Shown here one piece after another: positions 31,420 to 38,923 of a stretch of 64,000 bases of DNA. Numbering within the stretch: the first letter of the stretch is position 1; each line of letters opens with the position of its first letter. Source of the stretch: Planctomycetaceae bacterium (GTDB taxonomy: Bacteria > Planctomycetota > Planctomycetia > Planctomycetales > Planctomycetaceae); the NCBI GenBank assembly GCA_017795105.1, contig CP051247.1:2170001-2234000 (forward strand). Reading direction: 5' to 3'. The notes beneath the pieces were generated by a model. That model had not been told where the DNA came from. It searched no databases and saw only the letters and a list, made by a program, of their open reading frames with translations. The translations under genes were made by a program, and so were the position numbers.

Positions 31420-31569
31420 GTAGGGTGCGTCTTGACGCACCGATCGGGTCGAAGATCCGCATCTACCCCGTTCATGTTGTCTGAAAAGAATCGAGTGTTT
31501 CCACGTTGAGTAGCGGCGTCGCTGGTTGCATCCACTGACGTTGACCCGGTGCATCAAGACGCACCCTAC
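31420..31569. repeat. MITE-like element with GTAGGGTGCGTCTTGACGCACC ends (copy 1)
   Basis: 150 bases. The left end GTAGGGTGCGTCTTGACGC is matched by the right end GCATCAAGACGCACCCTAC. The end regions and the first and last 40 bases of the interior match the copy at 61499-61649; the centre differs. No open frame of interest. Confidence 0.7.
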
Positions 31570-31580
31570 TGACTACTGAC

Positions 31581-31610
31581 GGGCCCTCGCTCACGCTTCG
31601 GGTTGGGATT
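31581..31610. repeat. Inverted copy of the CCCGAAGCGTAAGCGAG motif
   Basis: CCCTCGCTCACGCTTCGGGTTGGGA, the reverse-oriented relative of motifs at about 10375 and 10520, directly beside the MITE-like element. Confidence 0.45.
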
Positions 31611-31650
31611 CTGTTTGCGACGTGAGCTGGCGGTTCGAGGATTTGTTTCC

Positions 31651-32268
31651 ATGCCCGAAATCAAAGCCTGTATCTTCGACATGGGGAAAGTGCTCGTCCA
31701 TTTTTCTCATGACCAGATGCTTCAACAGATGGCGGCACTCTGCAACTGCGAGGCGGCCTATCTGCGAACCGTGCTCTTCGATTCCGGCCTGCTGCTTGAA
31801 TACGAACGGGGCGCGCATACTGAAGAGCAGATTCACGAGTTGATTCAGTCGCGACTCGGCTGCACCGTCGACCGCGAGCACCTGGAGGATGCAGCCGCGA
31901 GGATCTTCAGCGAGAATGAAGAGATCCTGCCTCTGGTGCGGGAGTTGAAGGCGGCCGGCTTTCCTCTGGTACTGCTCTCGAACACGAGTCGAATTCACTT
32001 CGAGTTCATTCGGCGTGAGTTCTCGATTCTGCAGGAGTTCGACCACTACGTCCTGTCGTACGAGGCCAAACTCCTCAAGCCCGAACCGGGTATTTACGAG
32101 CTGGCCGTCGCCGCAACGGGACACCCCGCCGAGAACTGCTTCTTTACCGACGACATCCACGCAAACGTGGTCGCCGCCCGCGAAACGGGACTGCAGGCCG
32201 AAGTTTTCACCGACGCCGCAGCGCTGCGAAGCCACCTCTGTTCGCTGGGACTTCCGCTCTGCTCCTGA
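31651..32268 (+). CDS. HAD-superfamily hydrolase
   Basis: 205 residues from ATG 31651 (an in-frame GTG-type upstream start is unlikely). Motif I is FDMGKVLVHF (nucleophilic Asp), motif II is LVLLSNTSRIHFEF, motif III is Lys in EAKLLKPEPGIYE and motif IV is CFFTDDIHANVVAAR. This is the pattern of the YihX/haloacid-dehalogenase-like subfamily with an alpha-helical cap. Substrate likely a small phosphate ester, unknown. No operon partner is certain: the alanine dehydrogenase begins 88 bases downstream. Confidence 0.85.
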   Translation: MPEIKACIFDMGKVLVHFSHDQMLQQMAALCNCEAAYLRTVLFDSGLLLEYERGAHTEEQIHELIQSRLGCTVDREHLEDAAARIFSENEEILPLVRELKAAGFPLVLLSNTSRIHFEFIRREFSILQEFDHYVLSYEAKLLKPEPGIYELAVAATGHPAENCFFTDDIHANVVAARETGLQAEVFTDAAALRSHLCSLGLPLCS

Positions 32269-32356
32269 ATGTGAGAACATGAAGTCCCGAGCCGATGTTG
32301 CCTGCGCGACGTCGGATGTTCATGAGACGGGCCTCAGCTCAATCGATGGAGTGCAC

Positions 32357-33466
32357 ATGATTGTCGGCGTCCCCCGCGAAGTGAAGACGGACGAGTACCG
32401 CGTTGCCATGCTGCCAGTTGGCGTGCAGGAGTTGACCCGCCGCGGACATCAGGTTCTGGTCCAAAGCGGAGCCGGTGCTGGAAGCGGCCTGCCCGACGAA
32501 GCCTACGCGACCAACGGAGCCGAAATCATCCCGTCGGCTGCAGAAGTCTTTGCGAACGCCGAGCTGATTGTCAAAGTGAAGGAACCTCTTCGGGAAGAGT
32601 GGGCGATGCTTCGCGAAGGGCAGATCGTCTTCACCTACTTTCACCTGGCTTCGAGTCGAACGCTGACCGAAGCCCTGCTCGAAACCGGCGTCATCGCCGT
32701 CGCCTATGAAACGCTGAAAGGTCCGAACGGAAACTTGCCTCTGCTCACGCCGATGAGCGAAGTCGCCGGTCGCATGAGCATTCAGGAAGGGGCCAAGTAT
32801 CTGGAACGTCCCCAGGAAGGTCGCGGCATTCTTCTCGGCGGAGTGCCCGGTGTGGCACCCGCTCACATTCTCGTTCTCGGCGGTGGAGTCGTCGGTAAGA
32901 ACGCCGCTCAAATCGCCGCCGGCTTCCAGGCCGATGTCGTCATCCTCGACGTGAACGTCGATCGACTGCGGTACCTCGAAGACATCATGCCGCCCAACGT
33001 CAACACACTCTTCAGCGACCGGCACAATCTCCAGGAACAGATTCAACGAGCCGATCTGATCATCGGCTGTGTGCTCATTCCCGGTGCGAAGGCGCCTCAA
33101 CTCGTGCTGGCGGATGACCTGAAACGAATGAAGGCCGGGGCCGTCCTTATCGACGTTGCCATCGACCAGGGCGGCTGCTTTGAGACCTCACGACCGACAA
33201 CGCATTCCGAGCCAACGTTTATCATCGATGAAGTGGTCCACTACTGTGTCGCCAACATGCCGGGAGCCGTCGGACGGACCAGCACCTATGCGCTCTGTAA
33301 CGTCACGTTCCCGTATGTCGCACAAATCGCAGATGGCGGACTGCAGCGAACCAGCGAACTGTCCCCAGAGATGAAATCGGCCGTCAACATCTGGCAGGGC
33401 CGACTGACCAACCAGGCCGTGGCTGATGCTTTTGACCTGCCCTGCCACGAGATCGCCCGACTGTAG
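32357..33466 (+). CDS. ald: Alanine dehydrogenase
   Basis: NAD-dependent interconversion of L-alanine and pyruvate plus ammonia. 369 residues from ATG 32357, at the usual length (370). The N-terminal MIVGVPREVKTDEYRVAMLP, the catalytic Lys in VKVKEPL, the catalytic His in TYFHLASSRTL, the nucleotide motif LVLGGGVVGKNAAQIAAGF, and VDVAIDQGGCFETSRPTTH all match. The long frame upstream is noise. Used for amino acid catabolism or assimilation; in the same orientation as the HAD gene, but likely with its own start. Confidence 0.95.
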   Translation: MIVGVPREVKTDEYRVAMLPVGVQELTRRGHQVLVQSGAGAGSGLPDEAYATNGAEIIPSAAEVFANAELIVKVKEPLREEWAMLREGQIVFTYFHLASSRTLTEALLETGVIAVAYETLKGPNGNLPLLTPMSEVAGRMSIQEGAKYLERPQEGRGILLGGVPGVAPAHILVLGGGVVGKNAAQIAAGFQADVVILDVNVDRLRYLEDIMPPNVNTLFSDRHNLQEQIQRADLIIGCVLIPGAKAPQLVLADDLKRMKAGAVLIDVAIDQGGCFETSRPTTHSEPTFIIDEVVHYCVANMPGAVGRTSTYALCNVTFPYVAQIADGGLQRTSELSPEMKSAVNIWQGRLTNQAVADAFDLPCHEIARL

Positions 33467-33587
33467 TCCCATACCGGCGGCATCAGGCAGCCGAGTGCAC
33501 CTTGCCTGCCTGTCGACGTTCGACAGTTCCACGGCACCGACGTCCGACGGCCTCTACACGAATACTTGCGATTTCATTCGTGAGCGT

Positions 33588-33629
33588 CACGTCCCTTCGG
33601 CGACAAGATGCCGACGCTACGGATTCGCG
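33588..33629. repeat. CACGTCCCTTCGGCGACAAGATGCCGACGC repeat
   Basis: Second copy of the repeat at 22025-22066, in the intergenic stretch between ald and the esterase. Confidence 0.55.
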
Positions 33630-33726
33630 ATCTGTCGATGCCAATCGGTCCCGCTTGAGAATTTCAACGGGCGCTGATATGACCAGCGAAACAAACCCAT
33701 TCCGACAACTCTGGAAGGACACTTTG

Positions 33727-34611
33727 ATGAAACCGTTGCTCGCATTCCTCCTCACCCTGCTGGTTCTGCCGGCTGGGATGATCCGTGCCGAAGACCTCGT
33801 CACGCCGAAGACCGTCGAACTCTGGCCGGACGGTGCCCCGGCTGCCGAAGGCGATGGGCCGGCCGATCGTCCAACGATCACCGTCTATCAACCGTCGGTG
33901 CGGTACGACAAAAAATGTGCCGTCGTGGTCTGCCCGGGAGGCGGCTACGGAGGGCATGCCATGGGACACGAAGGGGCCGAAATTGCAGGTTGGTTGAACT
34001 CGAATCGCGTAACCGCCTTCGTCCTCAAGTACCGGCTCGCTCCCTACAAGCACCCGGTGCCAATGCACGACGTGCAGCGGGCGATTCGTCACGTACGGGC
34101 CAATGCCAAAGAATACGGAATCGATCCGAACAAAATCGGCGTGCTCGGTTTCTCAGCCGGTGGTCACCTCGCTTCCACGGCGGTAACACACTTTGATGAC
34201 GGCGACGCCGACGCAGAAGACGCAGTCGATCAGCAGAGTTGCCGTCCCGATTTCGGGATTCTCTGTTATCCGGTGATCACCATGAAAACCCCAACCACGC
34301 ATGGCGGGTCGCGAAAGAATTTGCTCGGAACCGATCCTCCGGAAGATCTCGTCGAATTGATGTCGAACGAACTGCAGGTGACCGAGAAGACGCCGCCGAC
34401 GTTCCTGTTCCATACCTTTGAAGATACCGCCGTTCCGCCGTTGAATAGTGTGTTGTTCTATCAGGCGATGATCGAACACAACGTCCCGGGAGAACTGCAC
34501 ATCTTCCAGAAAGGACGCCATGGTGTCGGGCTGGGCCGTCAGATCCCGGCCACCAATGCCTGGTCGACGCTCGCTGAGAACTGGATGCGGAGCAACGACT
34601 GGATCGAATAA
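33727..34611 (+). CDS. Secreted alpha/beta hydrolase (acetylxylan-esterase/BD-FAE-like)
   Basis: 294 residues from ATG 33727, chosen because AAGGA lies 8 bases ahead and the signal peptide MKPLLAFLLTLLVLPAGMIRA follows. The start of the mature part (VTPKTVELWPDGAPAAEGDG) and the oxyanion/HGG-like CPGGGYGGHAMGHEG are typical of the planctomycete 'endo-1,4-beta-xylanase'-annotated esterases. The catalytic Ser is in GFSAGGHLAS, with Asp in FHTFEDTAVP and His in FQKGRHGVGLG. It probably deacetylates or cleaves plant or algal polysaccharide. Confidence 0.88.
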   Translation: MKPLLAFLLTLLVLPAGMIRAEDLVTPKTVELWPDGAPAAEGDGPADRPTITVYQPSVRYDKKCAVVVCPGGGYGGHAMGHEGAEIAGWLNSNRVTAFVLKYRLAPYKHPVPMHDVQRAIRHVRANAKEYGIDPNKIGVLGFSAGGHLASTAVTHFDDGDADAEDAVDQQSCRPDFGILCYPVITMKTPTTHGGSRKNLLGTDPPEDLVELMSNELQVTEKTPPTFLFHTFEDTAVPPLNSVLFYQAMIEHNVPGELHIFQKGRHGVGLGRQIPATNAWSTLAENWMRSNDWIE

Positions 34612-34673
34612 AGCGTGATCCCCGTTGACCGTGTTCGAAGATCGTAAGACCAAGCGTTCGAAGAGCGCAAAAT

Positions 34674-34710
34674 AAAACCCGCCGGTGGCATCAAGTCGCC
34701 GGCGGGTTTT
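34674..34710. terminator. Bidirectional intrinsic terminator
   Basis: AAAACCCGCCGG (34674-34685) pairs with CCGGCGGGTTTT (34699-34710); A-run on one side and T-run on the other serve the esterase (plus) and the YTV-protein gene (minus). Confidence 0.8.
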
Positions 34711-34808
34711 CTTGCTGATTGCAGACTCCTTTCCCGAGGACGGAGCCGCCGCGAAGCGGCTCAGTCGGTCGGGAGCAGGGAGACTACTGCTACTCGATCG
34801 TCGTTACC

Positions 34809-36158
34809 TTAGTTGCAGCACTTACGGCAGTGCGAGTGACCGCAGCAGCCGTTCTTGTAGACCTTGCACTCGACGGTTTCTTCGACCATCCGGCAGACCT
34901 TGACTTCAACTTCTTTTTCAACCTTGACCGGCACGCAAACGGTGTAGGTCTTGGTCACTTCTTCTTCAACGCATTCACGAACAGTCACGTCGTACTCTTC
35001 GACTCGCGTCTTTTCAACCGGAACTTTCACGGTGAAGGTCTTGGTCTTTTCGACGGGAACCTTCTTGCAGCAGACCACAGTCTTGGTGCGAGTTTCCGGG
35101 ACACATTCGGTCACGGTGTACTCGTACTCTTCTTCAACCGGAACACAGTTCACGACGGTGACGGTTTCGGTCTTCTCTTCTTCTTTCCACTCGGTCACGC
35201 AGTACTCGTACTCTTCTTCGACGCATTCCCACTTGCAGACCTTAACCATCTTGGTGAAGGTTTCCGGCTTGCAGACGGTCACGGTGTACTCGTACTCTTC
35301 GTGGCGAGGAACTCGCTTGCAGACGGTGTAGCTGACTTCCTTCTCTTCGACTTCCGGAATCCAGCATCGCTTGGTGACAGTCCGCTTTCCGCAGCAGTTG
35401 TTGCACGGCGAGCAGCAGGACTTACACGGAGCACAGCAGTTCGGCTCGCAGGCCGGAGCAGCATCGCACTCTTCGGTCACGCAGGCCCAATGTCCGCGAT
35501 CGATTTTGATGACGCGAGTCTTCTCTTCTTTCACGACGTCGTAGACGCAGCGGGTGCCGGTGCGAACTTCTTCAACCGGAACCATCCGCGTGTATTCCTT
35601 CTCAACTTCAACCCAAACCGGCTTCATCACCTTGCGGGTGCCAGTCTTGGTGACCTTGTGAGGAACCTTGACGACGTAAGTCTTTTCGACTTCTTCGTGC
35701 TCTTCCTTCATGACCGTCCGGGTACCCGTCTTCACGACATCCCGAGGGACCATGACTTCGTACTCGACTTCCTTTTCTTCCTTCTCAGTCTTGTAAACGG
35801 TGTAGGTCTTTTCGCGTTCTTCTTCGACCCAGTCCGTGTACACGACTTCGCGAGTCCGGGTTTCCGTCTTCGGAACCATCTTCTTGACCGTGTAGGTCTT
35901 CTCGCGTTCTTCTTCCTCGTACTCAGTCACGTGAACGGTTTTCGTTTCCGTGACCCAGCGCGGCTTCATGACCGTCTTTTCGACGATCTCGTACTCGCAG
36001 GCTCCGCCCTTGCAGGCATCTTCGCAGCACGTTTCACATGGCTTCGCACAGCTCGGTGCACACTTTTGGCATTCTCCTGCCAGGGCGGGTGTAGAAACCG
36101 CCACAAGGCACGCCAGGGCGAGGAACCGCAGCAGCGACCCCTTCAACTGACTTTGCAT
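34809..36158 (-). CDS. Cysteine-rich exported YTV-motif cell wall protein
   Basis: 449 residues from ATG 36158 (GGGGAGAA ahead); the in-frame upstream ATG at 36254 is 32 residues further and lacks a signal. A signal peptide ends at ALA-GE (about residue 27). The mature protein has about 39 cysteines, six YTV-type motifs (KTYTVKK, KTYTVYK, SYTVCK, EYTVTVC, EYTVTEC, KTYTVCV) and Glu/Lys/Thr/Val-rich repeats of 30-40 residues containing VEEEYEY or EEREKTYTV. Two Cys-dense knots flank the repeats. YTV-domain proteins have been described in planctomycete (Rhodopirellula) cell wall fractions, so this is probably a disulfide-linked wall component. Confidence 0.85.
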   Translation of the reverse strand: MQSQLKGSLLRFLALACLVAVSTPALAGECQKCAPSCAKPCETCCEDACKGGACEYEIVEKTVMKPRWVTETKTVHVTEYEEEEREKTYTVKKMVPKTETRTREVVYTDWVEEEREKTYTVYKTEKEEKEVEYEVMVPRDVVKTGTRTVMKEEHEEVEKTYVVKVPHKVTKTGTRKVMKPVWVEVEKEYTRMVPVEEVRTGTRCVYDVVKEEKTRVIKIDRGHWACVTEECDAAPACEPNCCAPCKSCCSPCNNCCGKRTVTKRCWIPEVEEKEVSYTVCKRVPRHEEYEYTVTVCKPETFTKMVKVCKWECVEEEYEYCVTEWKEEEKTETVTVVNCVPVEEEYEYTVTECVPETRTKTVVCCKKVPVEKTKTFTVKVPVEKTRVEEYDVTVRECVEEEVTKTYTVCVPVKVEKEVEVKVCRMVEETVECKVYKNGCCGHSHCRKCCN

Positions 36159-36498
36159 CTTCTGTTCTCCCCTCTCAAAGTACTGATAATCCGGCCTGTG
36201 ATTGCGGTCCCCACCGAGTCGAGCAGCAAACCAGCAACAATATGGGAAACACAAGCAACCTAAGATGGATAATCCACCAAGAATCGCCTTGGTGCAACAG
36301 GGAAAATGGGCAAGATTGTCAAATTAGAAGACTTCTCATAGCGGACAATTCGGACCGTAGCGATGGACGGAATCCGAGCGGCCAGAACAAATCAATGCTC
36401 ATCAATGCGAAAATCTCGACATCCGGAAAGATGCCGAGATCTGAATGGCGATCGCGTCGCGAACTTTGTTGAGAAGTGGGGAGTGCCGCAGCAGAGAC
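36159..36498. other. Upstream region of the YTV-protein gene
   Basis: 340 bases to the next gene's stop codon. On the minus strand a TTGACA occurs within this stretch (around 36320 plus-coordinates) but no matching -10 is convincing. I see no other gene or structure. Confidence 0.4.
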
Positions 36499-37299
36499 TC
36501 AGCGAAGTCCCAGGCAGTGGCGACATCCTGCAGGGACCGTGAAGTCGGGACAGACCGACACGCGGACGTCGGGGAACTGCACCTCCGCGCCGGCTCGGTT
36601 GGAACGACCGATTCCGGCTTGGACGAGAGGAACTTCCAGCGTTCCGGTTTCAATCGGAAGTCCGCTCAGCCCCATCCGACGATCGAGCCAGCAGTGATTG
36701 GCGTTCGCATCGAGAATGAGTCCGTTTTCCAGAAAGACTTCGGCGATGTGCTCGCTGGCCGAATACCCGACGCGGACCAGGGGATAGCGGGTCCGACCAT
36801 CGTAAGGGTCGATCCCCGAAATGGCGTGGATGCAGTTGCTGATTTCGGTCCGGTAGATCGGATCGATCGCCTGATACTCCAGCAGGTCCTGGTTCATGAT
36901 GCCGATGCGATGCAGAGCTCGCTGATAGGTCTCGCAGGAGATCTGATACGGCCCCCACTTTTTGACATCGGCTCCGTTTGTCCATGCCCAGCAGAGCGTC
37001 TGCTTCAGCGAATAATTGTCCCCTTCTTCCGGAACCATCTTCCAGGGTTTGATATCCATCGTGGCCGGCAGCCAACTGATGGTATGTACTTCCAGATGGT
37101 AGTTACTCCAGTCGTTTCCGCATCCGGTCGCGCGAACGAACGTCGCGAACGAGTGAACATACTTCCCTTTTGGCGGCTGACACTGAGACCCGAAGACGGT
37201 CATAAAGTGATAGGTCTCCGCCTGAACCGTAGCAGCCGGTACAGCCAGGGTGAGAAGCAGCAGGGCGAAGCTTAGAGAGCGAGAGCAGCGTCGTGACAT
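36499..37299 (-). CDS. Exported protein of unknown function
   Basis: 266 residues from ATG 37299 (GGAAG 6 bases ahead); an in-frame ATG at 37326 would add nine residues. A signal peptide (CSRSLSFALLLLTLAVPAATVQA) precedes a mature domain of about 230 residues with aromatic and Cys-bearing stretches: YHFMTVFGSQCQPPKGKYVHSFATFV, CWAWTNGADVKKW and ISCETYQRALHRIGIMNQDL. It ends in PAGCRHCLGLR. I do not recognise the family. Confidence 0.7.
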   Translation of the reverse strand: MSRRCSRSLSFALLLLTLAVPAATVQAETYHFMTVFGSQCQPPKGKYVHSFATFVRATGCGNDWSNYHLEVHTISWLPATMDIKPWKMVPEEGDNYSLKQTLCWAWTNGADVKKWGPYQISCETYQRALHRIGIMNQDLLEYQAIDPIYRTEISNCIHAISGIDPYDGRTRYPLVRVGYSASEHIAEVFLENGLILDANANHCWLDRRMGLSGLPIETGTLEVPLVQAGIGRSNRAGAEVQFPDVRVSVCPDFTVPAGCRHCLGLR

Positions 37300-37486
37300 G
37301 GTCGTCTTCCTGCCGTCCCGGGACATTTCGCAGGACGGTCTTCAATGAAGCGGACCGCGTGAGGAGGAATTCTTCACGCGGAGGATCTCCTCTCATTCAT
37401 CGACGACACAAGCTCCACTCAAGTAGATAAAAGCGAAAGTTCCAGCAGGCGCGGTCGCGGGAAAGGCAACGATTATGCCGACTGCA

Positions 37487-37525
37487 CAAAAAAAGGACGC
37501 TCCGCCCTATGTGACGGAACGTCCT
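37487..37525 (-). terminator. Intrinsic terminator after the ligase-like gene
   Basis: On the minus strand AGGACGTTCCGTC pairs with GGCGGAGCGTCCT (one mismatch) followed by a run of seven T. Confidence 0.75.
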
Positions 37526-37547
37526 GTAGTCGCCTAACTTACTGAGT

Positions 37548-38660
37548 TTAGTACACGCCGACCGTCGTCGATTTGGCGAAGACGTGATACGGCCGGACGC
37601 CGCTCACGCCATCCCACGGGTACTTCTCGTGCGGAAGCTCGCGTTCCCCTTCATCCCGTTCCAGGAAGCCCGGAATGAACAGTTCCTGAGTGAGTGTGTA
37701 CAGCTTTACGCGGCCGGTTTCGTCGTATCCGACTACCTGCTCGTGATTGTCGAAGTCGACGACTTCAACCACGGCACGAGGCTGCGGAGCGTAGTAGGTG
37801 ATCTTAAAGTTGTCTTCCGGAATGAATGGCTTGCCACAGGCCAGGCCCATCAGTGTGTTGCCGTAAGTCGGCGTGATGTACACATCCGGCCCGAGCAGCT
37901 CTTCGCGAGCGAAACGGTACCACTGCTGTGTGAACTCGGTTCCGCCACAGAAGATCCCCTTGATGCCGGCTTCGGCAATGCTGCTGCCTTCGTCCATCAG
38001 GCGAAGTGCCAGAGCTTCGAGCAGTTTGGGCGTCGTGAACATGCACTGGATCTCATGACCGGCTGACAGAATCGTCATCGCCTGATCGATTACGTGCGTG
38101 CTGTATTCCTTGGCTTCGTCGATCTTGCCCTTCTTAAGCAGCTTAACGACCCAGCGGGGATCGAGGTCGACGCAGAAGCAGATTCCGCCGCGATACTGAC
38201 AAAGATGCTCGACTGCCAGACGCAGACGACGCGGACCCGATGGCCCAAGCATCATCCAGTTGGCGCCTTTGGGGAAATTTTCATCCGGGAGCGTGTGGCT
38301 GAACTGCTCGTAGTCAATCCGGAAGTCGTCGACCACGCAGCGGCTCTTGGGGATCCCGGTCGTACCGCCGGTCTCGAAGACGTAGGTCGGTTTGTCGTAC
38401 CACTTCTGTGGCAGGAAGCGACGCACCGGGCCGCCGCGAAGCCAGTCGTCCTCGAACAGCGGAAACTTCTTGAGATCGTCGAAGCAATTGACGTCCTTCA
38501 GTGGATCGAAATCGTAGGTCTTGGCCTTCTCCAGCCAGAACGGAGCTCCGTGCTCGGGGTGGAAGTGAAGTTGAACGATCTCGACAACTTGCTTGTCGAG
38601 GGCTTCACGGGCCTGCTTGGCCTGAGAAGCGAGTTCCGGGGCGAGAGTTGCGTCAGTCAC
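37548..38660 (-). CDS. Phenylacetate-CoA-ligase-like adenylate-forming protein
   Basis: 370 residues, short for the family (about 430). The adenylation core motif A3 is seen as FETGGTTGIPKSR (around 96-107), and WMMLGPSGPRRLRL, TPKLLEALALRLMDEG and GGTEFTQQWYRFA follow the phenylacetate-CoA ligase pattern. The typical C-terminal lysine domain appears truncated, ending in GERELPHEKYPWDGVSGVRPYHVF. It would adenylate an acid or arylcarboxylate, but the partner acyl carrier or CoA step is unclear. It stands alone, so its pathway is unknown. The ATG is 38660 next to TDATLAPEL. Confidence 0.72.
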   Translation of the reverse strand: MTDATLAPELASQAKQAREALDKQVVEIVQLHFHPEHGAPFWLEKAKTYDFDPLKDVNCFDDLKKFPLFEDDWLRGGPVRRFLPQKWYDKPTYVFETGGTTGIPKSRCVVDDFRIDYEQFSHTLPDENFPKGANWMMLGPSGPRRLRLAVEHLCQYRGGICFCVDLDPRWVVKLLKKGKIDEAKEYSTHVIDQAMTILSAGHEIQCMFTTPKLLEALALRLMDEGSSIAEAGIKGIFCGGTEFTQQWYRFAREELLGPDVYITPTYGNTLMGLACGKPFIPEDNFKITYYAPQPRAVVEVVDFDNHEQVVGYDETGRVKLYTLTQELFIPGFLERDEGERELPHEKYPWDGVSGVRPYHVFAKSTTVGVY

Positions 38661-38923
38661 GTGGAGTTCCCGTCATACATCAGGTGATTCGGAAGGGCCT
38701 TACCAGAGAGTAAGTTGTCCCTGATTCTATGCAGATTCAGGCCTATTTCCAAATCCAACGGCCCCTTCCGAGCCCGGGCGGACGAGAGTTCTGGCCGGAG
38801 AGCCAACACGGAGTCGGATCAGAACGTCTTGCCCTGAAGCGGCTTAATCGGCTAGAACATCGCCGGCAAGCGTCCGGGAGGGGCCCGGGACACGTACGAC
38901 AACGACGCTTCACGAGGGGTGGC

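Noticed and set aside
34719..36263. 514-codon plus-strand frame rich in Phe and Leu opposite the YTV gene
   Set aside because: Antisense shadow of a Glu/Lys-rich repeat protein; the minus-strand frame has signal peptide, cysteines and motifs.
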